64,000 nt of DNA from positions 1-64,000 of the forward strand of contig CAJTRU010000001.1 of the NCBI GenBank assembly GCA_910579085.1, in the 5' to 3' direction. The notes beneath the pieces are model-generated. The model made no database searches. It saw nothing but the letters and a program-made list of their open reading frames with translations, and was not told where the DNA came from. Each line of letters begins with the position of its first letter. Position 1 is the stretch's first letter. The stretch comes from an uncultured Lachnospiraceae bacterium. GTDB lineage: Bacteria > Bacillota > Clostridia > Lachnospirales > Lachnospiraceae. Both the position numbers and the translations under genes were made by a program. Of this stretch, positions 43,620 to 51,250 are shown one piece after another.

Positions 43620-44131
43620 TGATTACATTAAAACAGATTGTATACAAAGAAATATCTGAAATGAAAGAACGGCGCAAAAAAGAAACCTTTGGGACTTATT
43701 ATATTTTTTATGTCCTTGCAATAATTTGTACAATTATAACATTTATACTTTCTATACCTGGTGATGAACCTTTTGACATAATTTATTTTTATATTGCCTT
43801 ATGGTCTGGATATATATCTTTATCATTCCTGTACCAGTATTTATATAGAATTAAAGAAAACGGAACTATAAATAATATATTTTTAAAATATAAATTTATC
43901 CCTTTAGATATGGATACACTGTTCCTTGCCAAAATCATAGTCCTGGCAAGGTTTATAACAATACATATACTGCCAGCCCAGATACTGGCATTTATATACA
44001 GGGTATATTGTGTTTACAAATACAGGTGTAATTTTTTTGACCCGCTGTTATTTATTCCTGCAATAACAGGAATAATATATTTTATAATTTTCACCACAAT
44101 AATTTACAAATACAGGCGGGCAGCAAAATAG
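43619..44131 (+). CDS. ABC transporter permease-like membrane protein (module 2)
   Basis: A 170-residue membrane protein with four or more transmembrane helices (YIFYVLAIICTIITFILS, IIYFYIALWSGYISLSFLYQYL, LFIPAITGIIYFIIFTTII). It starts in a TAATG overlap with the ATPase gene, a sign of translational coupling. It is the probable partner of the module 2 ATPase. Short permeases of this kind are poorly conserved, so the family cannot be named. Confidence 0.68.
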   Translation: MITLKQIVYKEISEMKERRKKETFGTYYIFYVLAIICTIITFILSIPGDEPFDIIYFYIALWSGYISLSFLYQYLYRIKENGTINNIFLKYKFIPLDMDTLFLAKIIVLARFITIHILPAQILAFIYRVYCVYKYRCNFFDPLLFIPAITGIIYFIIFTTIIYKYRRAAK

Positions 44132-44140
44132 CCTGCCTGT
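44112..44140. terminator. Hairpin between ABC operon and DUF1292 gene
   Basis: Stem ACAGGCGGGC / GCCTGCCTGT with one mismatch, spanning the stop codon of the last operon gene. It separates convergent genes; T-tracts are weak, so function is probable rather than sure. Confidence 0.6.
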
Positions 44141-44147
44141 ATTATAT

Positions 44148-44453
44148 TTATTCATCCTCATTAATTTTATTCCACAGCCTTGCATCAAGCTTTTCCTCAT
44201 AGGCATCTGCTGCTATATCGTACTCTTCTTCGTCTGTTATATCTTCTATCTCAAAATCATCATTTCCTAAATCCCTTATCCTGAAAACATAATACTCTGT
44301 AATATTTTCAACATCTGCTGGAATTGCAGCAGCATAAAGCCTGCCATCTGCTTCATATATTTCATCAATATAAAAATCCCTTTCATTGCCATATTCGTCC
44401 GTTAATGTCACCATAGTTTCTTCAAATTCATATTCACTGTAATTATCTGCCAT
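44148..44453 (-). CDS. DUF1292 domain protein
   Basis: A 101-residue very acidic protein matching the DUF1292 pattern: VTLTDEYGNERDFYIDEIYEADGRLYAAAIP followed by EYYVFRIRDLGNDDFEIEDITDEEEYDIAADAYEE. Such proteins are widespread in Firmicutes and of unknown function. It is a single-gene unit with AGGAAAGGA upstream. The direction and size are clear. Confidence 0.85.
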   Translation of the reverse strand: MADNYSEYEFEETMVTLTDEYGNERDFYIDEIYEADGRLYAAAIPADVENITEYYVFRIRDLGNDDFEIEDITDEEEYDIAADAYEEKLDARLWNKINEDE

Positions 44454-44667
44454 AAATATATCCTTTCCTGTTATAAAACAAATGTTCTGATAACCTGCAC
44501 ATTGCCTGTTTTATTTATTATAGCGTCAAATATGTAGTGGCGCAAGTAAACCCTCCCATTTTTTACACTATAAATTTATACATGATTTCCTACAACATGA
44601 AGATAATATTTTACTGCTTTAAAAATATTTACTGTAACTGATAACCATACAAGATTGGAGGATTACC

Positions 44668-45132
44668 ATGATTGGAAATAATTGTTGTACCAGCCCTGGA
44701 ACCCTTGCTATGGCATCCTGCCCAAAGCAGGAGTGGTGCGGGCTTTATGACTGGGATACTGCCCTTAAAGAGGGTACAATTTTTACCTGTTTAAACCTTC
44801 CAGTATATTTTGCAGATACAGGAAGCAGCAGCCTGGACACAAGAGGCTCTGCATTAGACCCTGTACAACAGGAAAGGGAAACCCTTATGGGAAAAATTTC
44901 AGCCATAAGTTTTGCAATTAATGACCTTACACTTTATCTTGATACACATCCAGATTGTCCTGATGGAACCCCGCTGTTCCACCAGCTTTCCAAAGAACGT
45001 ATGGATTTATTAACAGAATATGCAAGTAAGTATAATCCTTTAACACAGCTTTCAATGGTTACTGCTGGTTTAGATAATAATAAATATGCATGGGGAGAAG
45101 GCCCTATGCCTTGGGAAGGAGGCTGTATATAA
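44668..45132 (+). CDS. CotJA-CotJB fusion spore coat protein
   Basis: A 154-residue protein joining two normally separate spore coat proteins. The N-terminal part (about residues 15-50, MASCPKQEWCGLYDWDTALKEGTIFTCLNLPVYF) matches CotJA. The C-terminal part (about 72-154, LMGKISAISFAINDLTLYLDTHPDC ... WGEGPMPWEGGC) matches CotJB. The linker is ~20 residues. In Bacillus the cotJABC operon is made under sigma E in the mother cell. Its stop codon overlaps the start of cotJC (TAATG). The ribosome binding site is GGAGGA. The fusion is visible as one continuous frame without a stop. Confidence 0.85.
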   Translation: MIGNNCCTSPGTLAMASCPKQEWCGLYDWDTALKEGTIFTCLNLPVYFADTGSSSLDTRGSALDPVQQERETLMGKISAISFAINDLTLYLDTHPDCPDGTPLFHQLSKERMDLLTEYASKYNPLTQLSMVTAGLDNNKYAWGEGPMPWEGGCI

Positions 45133-45755
45133 TGTGGGCTTATGAAAAAAGACTCCAGTTTCCTGTTAAAATCAAGAAAACATGCCCTAAAACTGCACAG
45201 TTAATTATAAGCCAGTATGGCGGGCCTGATGGAGAATTAAGTGCTTCCATGCGCTATCTTGCACAGCGTTATACCATGCCTGTTAAAAAAGTCGGCGGGC
45301 TTCTGACTGATATAGGTACAGAAGAAATAAACCATATGGAAATAATATGCGCAATAGTATACCAGCTTACGCGTGATTTAACCCCTGAGGATGCAAAAAC
45401 GGCTGGCTTTGATGCCTATTATATTGACCACACAAAAGCACTCTGGCCACAGGCAGCAGCAGGTGTTCCTTTTACTTCCCTGGAATTCCAGTCAAAAGGT
45501 GACCCTTTTGCTGATTTATTTGAAGACCTTGCAGCCGAGCAGAAAGCACGCACTGTATATGACAACCTTCTGCGTGTAATAGAAGACCCTGATGTACGTG
45601 CACCTTTAAAGTTCCTGCGTGCAAGGGAAATTGTGCATTTCCAGCGTTTTGGTGAAGCACTTGAAATGACCAAAAGCAATCTTAGCCATGATAATTATTA
45701 CTATTTCAATGCAGAATTTGATAAAAAGTTTTATAAACCAGAAGAACATTGTTAA
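45132..45755 (+). CDS. cotJC: CotJC manganese-catalase-like spore coat protein
   Basis: A 207-residue di-manganese catalase-like protein of the spore coat. Metal-ligand motifs are visible: EEINHMEI (E-x-x-H), AAEQKAR and ARAREIVHFQRF (E-x-x-H). The start at 45132 (MWAYEKRLQFPVKI) overlaps the stop of the CotJA-CotJB gene in TAATG; longer frames upstream run inside that gene. It probably forms a complex with the CotJAB fusion in the inner coat, where it may remove peroxide. Confidence 0.95.
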   Translation: MWAYEKRLQFPVKIKKTCPKTAQLIISQYGGPDGELSASMRYLAQRYTMPVKKVGGLLTDIGTEEINHMEIICAIVYQLTRDLTPEDAKTAGFDAYYIDHTKALWPQAAAGVPFTSLEFQSKGDPFADLFEDLAAEQKARTVYDNLLRVIEDPDVRAPLKFLRAREIVHFQRFGEALEMTKSNLSHDNYYYFNAEFDKKFYKPEEHC

Positions 45756-45807
45756 TACTATATTATAAACACTTTTTATTAATTAAAACAGGTGAAAGGA
45801 TTTTAAA

Positions 45808-46527
45808 ATGAACAAGCATAAAAATTACCATATGTATGGTATTCTTGCCATTGTTATATTAATATTGCTAATTATTTTCTTTAGCCTCTACATTGGACGG
45901 AATACAAATGGCAGTTCTGCTTCAAAAGCATCACCACCCGCCTCTTCACCTGGGACAGATATTATAAAAGATGCGGGTGATGATGCAGAAGTAACTGCCT
46001 ATCTCGGAGAACAGGACACAATTATTTCTGATATGCTAGAAAATATGCGTGTTAAACAATCTGGAAGTGCTGAACTTGACTTTCTTATAAGCATGATACC
46101 TCATTATGAAGCTTCTGTAGACCTGTCTAAAAGTTATCTTATATTAGGCGGCAAAAACAAAAAGCTTAAAGAGCTTGCCAGGGAAATAATTGATAAACAT
46201 CTGGAAGAAATAGAAAATATGCGTGAATTAATAAAGGAAATCCAGAAACAGGATATAACGGACAGTGAAAAAGAAAAAAAATATCTTAAAGTTTATAACA
46301 AAATTATTTACGCCCACCAGCATATATCTGATGAAACTGATGCAAGCAGCAGTGTTGAAGAAGCTTATATAGAAGGAATGGTTATACACCACCAGATGGC
46401 GGCTGATATGGCAGAAACAATCTTAAAATATTCATCGCACAGGGAAATATGTAATATTGCCGAAGAAATTTTTGAAACCCAGAAAGAAGAAACCACCAAA
46501 ATGGAAGAAATTTTTAATGATATGTAA
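45808..46527 (+). CDS. DUF305 ferritin-like membrane-anchored protein
   Basis: A 239-residue protein with one N-terminal transmembrane anchor (about residues 10-30, ILAIVILILLIIFFSLYIG), a Ser/Ala/Pro-rich linker, then two DUF305 helix motifs: LDFLISMIPHYEASVDLSKSYL and YIEGMVIHHQMAADMAETIL. The His residues in PHY and HH are the family's putative metal or redox ligands. It faces outward. The role of DUF305 is unsettled; copper or metal handling has been suggested. AGGTGAAAGG precedes the ATG. It follows cotJC on the same strand by 52 bases. Confidence 0.85.
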   Translation: MNKHKNYHMYGILAIVILILLIIFFSLYIGRNTNGSSASKASPPASSPGTDIIKDAGDDAEVTAYLGEQDTIISDMLENMRVKQSGSAELDFLISMIPHYEASVDLSKSYLILGGKNKKLKELAREIIDKHLEEIENMRELIKEIQKQDITDSEKEKKYLKVYNKIIYAHQHISDETDASSSVEEAYIEGMVIHHQMAADMAETILKYSSHREICNIAEEIFETQKEETTKMEEIFNDM

Positions 46528-46531
46528 ACAA

Positions 46532-46568
46532 ACGCAGCCTGCATTATTTGAAATAAAGCAGGCTGTGT
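46532..46568. terminator. Terminator between DUF305 and DHH genes
   Basis: An 11-bp stem ACGCAGCCTGC / GCAGGCTGTGT over a 15-base loop, followed on the plus strand by TTTATTTT. It lies between convergent genes and should end the DUF305 transcript; it may also serve the DHH gene in reverse. Confidence 0.78.
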
Positions 46569-46594
46569 TTTATTTTAAAATATTAATTAAAGAT

Positions 46595-47515
46595 TTATTT
46601 ATTGCTCAAAGCAGTAAGTTCTTCTAACATGTCCTTAAGGCCTGTTTCCATATTTTCATCAGAAAACTGGCATGTACCAACTTTTTTATGTCCTCCGCCA
46701 TTATATTTAAGCATAAGGCTTCCCACATCAACAGTGCATGTCTTATTAAGTATACTATATCCAACAGCAGCGCTGCATCCCTTGCCACCACGGCCACTTA
46801 CAATCCATGCAGAAATATTCTGTTCTGGATACATACTGTAAATCATAAAACGGTTACCAGAATATATAGGGTCTACACCGCGCAAATCAGATATTATCAG
46901 TTTGCCATCCACTTTTGTATACTTTTTGACCATTTCCTTAAACTTCTCTGTCTGCTCAAAATAAACATCTATGCGTTCTTTAACATCTGGAAGCGCAAGT
47001 ATCTCCTCTGTAGTCATTGTACGGCATGCATCTATAAGCTTTTCCATAAGCTGGTAATTTGAAATGGTAAATTCACGCCAGCGTCCAAGCCCTGTACGTG
47101 GGTCCATAAGAAATCCTATTAAAATCCAGCCTTCAGGGTTCTGTACTTCATCAATTGACAGGTTTCCTGAATCAACCTTATCAACCGCTTCCATCATATC
47201 ATCAAATTGTGGGAACTTCTCCCTGCCTCCATAGTATTCATAAATAATACGGGCACATGATGGTGTAATGCGGCTTTCACCTTTATATTTCCCCTCAAGC
47301 TGCAATCTCTCATGTTCACTTGAATGATGGTCAAACCATAAACCGCATCCCTCCACAAATGGTACATTGGCAAGACAGTCATTTTCATTAACCTCAACAA
47401 GGCCATCCTGGAGGTCCTTTGGATGTGCAAATTTCCAACTGTCAATTATACCTGCTTCCTTAAGAAGTGCCCCACATGCAAGACCATCAAAATCTGAACG
47501 TGTAATTAACCTCAT
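46595..47515 (-). CDS. DHH-family phosphoesterase
   Basis: A 306-residue DHH/DHHA1 protein. The motifs are SDFDGLACG (motif I), FDHHSSE (DHH, motif III), a central Asp-rich region and a C-terminal YNGGGHKKVGTC (DHHA1). It resembles the exopolyphosphatase-like or nanoRNase/pAp-phosphatase group; an exact substrate cannot be read from sequence. A good ribosome binding site (GGAGAG) precedes the ATG. It is monocistronic and ends in the terminator shared with DUF305. Confidence 0.9.
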   Translation of the reverse strand: MRLITRSDFDGLACGALLKEAGIIDSWKFAHPKDLQDGLVEVNENDCLANVPFVEGCGLWFDHHSSEHERLQLEGKYKGESRITPSCARIIYEYYGGREKFPQFDDMMEAVDKVDSGNLSIDEVQNPEGWILIGFLMDPRTGLGRWREFTISNYQLMEKLIDACRTMTTEEILALPDVKERIDVYFEQTEKFKEMVKKYTKVDGKLIISDLRGVDPIYSGNRFMIYSMYPEQNISAWIVSGRGGKGCSAAVGYSILNKTCTVDVGSLMLKYNGGGHKKVGTCQFSDENMETGLKDMLEELTALSNK

Positions 47516-47622
47516 TTTAATCTCTCCTTTTCAGTTATTCTTTCATTTTAATGCTATCTGCAGCAAATAAATATTTATATTATAACATACTGGAATATCA
47601 TGTGCACCATTTTTTTAATTAT

Positions 47623-49132
47623 AACTTCAATTAGTCTTTTGGACATAATGCAAAAAAACTGTTATAATCATATGGGGAAATATTCTGATATAAAGGCAGG
47701 GAATAGCATTATGGTACAGATTAGTGAAAAAGATAAGGAAAAAGTACTTGGAGCACTACATTCAGGTAAAATAGATACTGCGGAACTGGCAATGCCAGCC
47801 CTTGCTGATTCTATTATGCTTACCATGAAACATCATGGTTTTCTTGAACCATTTAATGAGGCATTTAAGGATAAACGCAGTGATAACCTCCATATACCTT
47901 CAAATATACTGCTGGCACTTGCCATTACTGCAAAACTGAAACAAAAAACAAGCCTTACAGATATCCCTTTTGCAGTTTCAGATGCAGGGCTGCTTGCAGA
48001 ACTTGGCTGGAATACATGGGATTATGGGCGTAATGTAACTGAAGGGCTCTTTTCTGAAAGTGTAATGCGTAAACTTGTAAAAAAATACAACAGTGAAGAA
48101 CTGGTTTCTTTTTATAACCATTATGTGCAGGATTATGCATTAGAAAACCTTGGCGTACAGCCATGCATACATATACTGGACTGTACTAAAATCCCTGTTA
48201 ACCTTAGTAATACAAATTATGAAAATTCCTCTGTTGTAACCATAGACGGTGAAACCATGCGTGGATACAAGCTTGGTGTACTGCGTGGCGTCATGGATGA
48301 TTCAGGCGTAGCAGAAGAAATTGTCTTTGGTACTTTAAAAACCCATGATATGGAATTATGCAGGGAAATGTTAAAAAACACTCCATGTTTCCATGAAAAT
48401 GACATCTTAATAAATGACAGGGGGTTCCTGTCACGTGAAATGGCAAATTACCTTAAAACAGAACGTAAAGTTGACACATATATCCCTGCAAGGGAAAACA
48501 TGGACATATTTAAAGACGCAGTATCACTGGCTGTTTCCAGTGGTAAATGGCAGAAACACCCAGATAAAAAAAGAAAAGACCAGGAAATACAGCTTGTAAA
48601 GTCCCTTGGACTGTTATGGGCAAGTGACACCCCTGAAAAAGATGTCCCTGTCAATGCTTGTGTTGTGCATGACAAAAAAGCAGACAAGTTCTTTGTTTTT
48701 ATGACCACTGATACCACAAAAACTGCGCGCCAGATTATCCAGATATATGAACTGCGCCCAGAAATAGAAGAAGACTTCCGCCAGATGAAAGATTTCTGGA
48801 AATTAAGCAGTTTTAAAAGTACAAAATACAATTATATTACTTTCCATATTATAATGACCCTGGCCGGCTACCTTTTCTTCCAGATATACAAAAACCTTGA
48901 AGAAGGGCAGGCTTACACAGGCAAATCCTTGCCTGTCGTTGCCAAAAACTACAAAGAAACCAAACCAAAAGAGGTAGTTGTATACGTGGGACAGTATTTT
49001 GGTATTTTCCCATTCCTTGAATTTTTAAAAATCTATGCAGAATGCACATTAGAAGTAAGACAGCTTCTTGACCCGGTTCTTGCTAAAGTATAGCATGTTT
49101 TTTATAATATTTTCAAAAGACTAATTGAAGTT
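47623..49132 (+). mobile_element. Insertion sequence (IS4/IS1634-type)
   Basis: A 1,510-base element with perfect 19-bp terminal inverted repeats AACTTCAATTAGTCTTTTG (47623-47641) and its complement (49114-49132). The transposase gene fills it. A promoter (TTGGAC, 18-base spacer, TATAAT at 47663) overlaps the left end. No target duplication stands out in the flanks. The right flank matches a family 2 repeat remnant, so it landed in or beside one. Confidence 0.9.
47711..49093 (+). CDS. DDE transposase of IS4/IS1634-type element
   Basis: A ~460-residue DDE transposase that appears intact. Motifs: LDCTKIPVNL (first Asp), NDRGFLSREMANYL (second Asp, DRG motif), YELRPEIEEDFRQMKDF with the Y-(2)-R-(3)-E-(6)-K signature of the IS4 group, and a C-terminal transmembrane-like segment common in this family. 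The start at 47711 (MVQISEKDKEKVL) was chosen because the promoter at 47639-47668 lies within the longer reading frame. The long frame from 47600 begins outside the element and is unlikely. Confidence 0.93.
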   Translation: MVQISEKDKEKVLGALHSGKIDTAELAMPALADSIMLTMKHHGFLEPFNEAFKDKRSDNLHIPSNILLALAITAKLKQKTSLTDIPFAVSDAGLLAELGWNTWDYGRNVTEGLFSESVMRKLVKKYNSEELVSFYNHYVQDYALENLGVQPCIHILDCTKIPVNLSNTNYENSSVVTIDGETMRGYKLGVLRGVMDDSGVAEEIVFGTLKTHDMELCREMLKNTPCFHENDILINDRGFLSREMANYLKTERKVDTYIPARENMDIFKDAVSLAVSSGKWQKHPDKKRKDQEIQLVKSLGLLWASDTPEKDVPVNACVVHDKKADKFFVFMTTDTTKTARQIIQIYELRPEIEEDFRQMKDFWKLSSFKSTKYNYITFHIIMTLAGYLFFQIYKNLEEGQAYTGKSLPVVAKNYKETKPKEVVVYVGQYFGIFPFLEFLKIYAECTLEVRQLLDPVLAKV

Positions 49133-49227
49133 GTAAATTTGTGGTGACAGGTTTTTTTATAAGGAATATTATAACCCTGTCACAAAAACTATTCATCAAT
49201 CTACAAAAACACATTATAACTGCAAAT
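49133..49227. repeat. Family 2 repeat remnant next to the insertion sequence
   Basis: The 95 bases after the insertion sequence begin GTAAATTTGTGGTGACAGG, which matches GTAAATTTGTGATGACAAG in the copy at 21,704, and end with ATTATAACTGCAAAT, the family 2 end. The centre is shortened to GGAATATT with CCTGTCAC. The last 14 bases overlap the stop end of the AraC regulator gene at 49214. Confidence 0.5.
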
Positions 49228-50110
49228 CCCTGTAACTGTTGGGTGTTATATTATAATGCTCTTTAAATTTCCGGCAAAAATACCCAGGGCTGGTAAAGCC
49301 GCACTCATCTGCTATTACAGAAATTGTTTTTTCAGTAGAAGACAGCAGCTTTGCAGCATGTGCCAGCCTGTATTCTATAAGGTATGATACTGGGGAAGTA
49401 CAAATACCGTTTTTAAAGATATAGAGGGCATTGTTCTTACTAACGGACACAGATGCAGCGATATCATCAAGTGAAATTTGTTCCTGGAAGTGTGTGTGTA
49501 TAAATTGTATCATAATATAAAGTTTTGACTGCTGGCTTATTTTATAGTTTCTGGTGGATGGGCTGCTGGTGTCTTTGCAGTTCTGGTATAATAGCTGCCA
49601 CATCTGGTAAAGTGACTGCACTGTTTCCAATTCTGGATTTGAATTATTTTCTTGTATATAAAATATATGGTTTAGAATTTTTATTACTTTATCCTGCCAT
49701 TCTGTATAAGGACTAAAAATCTGGAATGTAATAGACGAATGTATGACAGGGCTGATATATTTCTGGTAAATATGGCTTTGGGCAGAAGCCAGCAAAAGTG
49801 GTGAAAAAACAATATTAGGAAAAATAACAGTTTCCGTAGCTTCAAAACGGTGAATAACACCACTATTAATAAACATTCCATATCCGCTTTGTAATTCAAT
49901 TTTATCTGCACCTATATAGCATATTGCTTTTCCCTTTGTTACATATACAAATTCTAATTCAGGATGCCAGTGCCAGCCTATACAATGCAAATCAAACTGC
50001 CAGATGTCTTCTAAATAGTAAGCAAAGGGATATTGTGCATTTCCGTGTTGCACGTTTTCAAGGTAAGTATCATCAGTGCTTACCGCAGAATAGTTATTAA
50101 AAGGCTTCAT
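49214..50110 (-). CDS. AraC-family transcriptional regulator (cupin-type)
   Basis: A ~298-residue regulator: N-terminal cupin (HWHPELEFVYVTKGKAICYIG ... FINSGVIHRFEA, about residues 45-105) and C-terminal double helix-turn-helix of AraC/XylS type (ISLDDIAASVSVSKNNALYIFKNGI; TISVIADECGFTSPGYFCRKFKEHYNITPNSYR). I chose ATG 50110 because the GTG at 50122 is only two bases from GGAG, though 13 bases from GGAG to ATG is long. The last three codons and stop appear to come from a family 2 repeat end. It is divergent from the DUF1349 gene, its likely target. Confidence 0.88.
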   Translation of the reverse strand: MKPFNNYSAVSTDDTYLENVQHGNAQYPFAYYLEDIWQFDLHCIGWHWHPELEFVYVTKGKAICYIGADKIELQSGYGMFINSGVIHRFEATETVIFPNIVFSPLLLASAQSHIYQKYISPVIHSSITFQIFSPYTEWQDKVIKILNHIFYIQENNSNPELETVQSLYQMWQLLYQNCKDTSSPSTRNYKISQQSKLYIMIQFIHTHFQEQISLDDIAASVSVSKNNALYIFKNGICTSPVSYLIEYRLAHAAKLLSSTEKTISVIADECGFTSPGYFCRKFKEHYNITPNSYRDLQL

Positions 50111-50246
50111 ATGTAATATCACACTCCAGAAATTTTTTGTGTTATTTTACCATAAGTAAGTGATTATGTGCAATGAATATTGAAAAGGACAATGATATAA
50201 TTCATAAATAAAATAATTCTTTTTGATACAGGAAAGGGGATATAAA

Positions 50247-50855
50247 ATGAATATTGGGTTTTTAGAGATGAAACCGGAGTGGATACGTAAACCAGAAAAT
50301 GTTGTTGTAACTGGAAATAGTGTTGAGATTATTACTGAAAGGGGTACCGATTTATGGGCAAGAACATATTATGGATTTCAAAATGATAATGCTCCAGTTT
50401 TCCAGGTTAAAACAGATGAGGAATTTTTTTCTTTTAATGTCAAAACACAGTTTGAAAGCAAGGACAGGTTTGACCAGTGCGGGGTTGTTATGTATTTAGA
50501 TAGTGATAACTGGTTTAAGGCGTCTATAGAATATGAAAATGAACGTTTCCAAAGATTGGGCAGTGTAGTTACTAATAAGGGTTATTCGGACTGGGCAACT
50601 ACAGATATTCCATCAGATATAAAGGAAATGTACTACCGGTTTAGCAGGAGAAAGAGTGACTACTGCATAGAGTATAGTTATGATGGAAAAGATTATAGGC
50701 AGATGCGTATTTTCCATATGGTACAGGGGGCTGGCAGTATTTCATTTGGGATATATGCCTGTAGCCCCACAACAGGCACATATAAAGCAATATTTACAGA
50801 TATGCAGGTTACAGACTGTACGTGGAAGGCAGATAATAACTGGAAGGAAAATTAA
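50247..50855 (+). CDS. DUF1349 concanavalin-like protein
   Basis: A 202-residue cytoplasmic protein of the DUF1349 family, a jelly-roll fold related to glucanases: WIRKPENVVVTGNSVEIITERGTDLWARTYYGF, FDQCGVVMYLDSDNWFKASIEYEN and FHMVQGAGSISFGIYACSP are characteristic. The start at 50247 (MNIGFLEMKPEW) has AAGGGGA upstream; an ATG eight codons earlier has none. It may act on or bind glycans. It is divergent from an AraC regulator and followed by a dispersed repeat, so it is probably a single-gene unit. Confidence 0.85.
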   Translation: MNIGFLEMKPEWIRKPENVVVTGNSVEIITERGTDLWARTYYGFQNDNAPVFQVKTDEEFFSFNVKTQFESKDRFDQCGVVMYLDSDNWFKASIEYENERFQRLGSVVTNKGYSDWATTDIPSDIKEMYYRFSRRKSDYCIEYSYDGKDYRQMRIFHMVQGAGSISFGIYACSPTTGTYKAIFTDMQVTDCTWKADNNWKEN

Positions 50856-50944
50856 TTCTTAAAATATTTTAATATTTGGTTCAGCAGGTTTTATAGTGGA
50901 ATTTAAATACAGATTTTTTTTGTGGCATTATAGGTGGAGGTGAA

Positions 50945-51175
50945 CACGTCCGTTTCATAAATTCCTGTACAATAAACTGTATGCAGGATAATTTGCAGTT
51001 ATCTTATACCATATGTTTTATTATAGCTTTATGTGCCGCTGCGTGGCTTACCGTAGCGGAATGCGTACAAAAGCCATGCCTCCGGCATGCTTTTTTTACT
51101 GGATATCCTGGCTCTGGCACTGGAAACCGTCCGTCCACTAACAAAAGATAACTGGAAATTTATGAAACGGACGTG
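50945..51175. mobile_element. MITE-like element with 19-bp ends (family 2 related)
   Basis: A 231-base noncoding unit with perfect 19-bp inverted ends CACGTCCGTTTCATAAATT (50945-50963) and the complement (51157-51175). Inside are family 2 blocks: TTTATGTGCCGCTGCGTGG, TCCTGGCTCTGGCACTGGAA and AAAGATAACTGGAAATT. This links the sharp-ended MITE form to the larger hairpin repeats. It lies between the DUF1349 gene and the NSS transporter. Confidence 0.75.
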
Positions 51176-51182
51176 AATATAA

Positions 51183-51234
51183 GGAGCTGCCACACTAAGA
51201 ATGAAAACTTTCTTAATGTTACAGCTCCTTATAC
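51183..51234. terminator. Terminator after the NSS transporter
   Basis: Stem AAGGAGCTG / CAGCTCCTT extended through an inner ACTAAGAA/TTCTTAA pairing, right after the stop codon of the transporter read on the minus strand. T-tracts are present on the plus side (ATTTTTT) but weak on the minus side. Confidence 0.6.
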
Positions 51235-51250
51235 ATTTTTTAACACATTT

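Noticed and set aside
44646..44653. CATACAAG before the CotJA-CotJB gene as a sigma-E -10 box
   Set aside because: The sequence fits and an ATA lies 18 bases upstream, but the transcription start would fall inside the ribosome binding site, leaving no leader. It may be chance.
47600..47710. Extended 497-residue transposase starting at 47600
   Set aside because: The start would lie outside the insertion sequence and upstream of its promoter.
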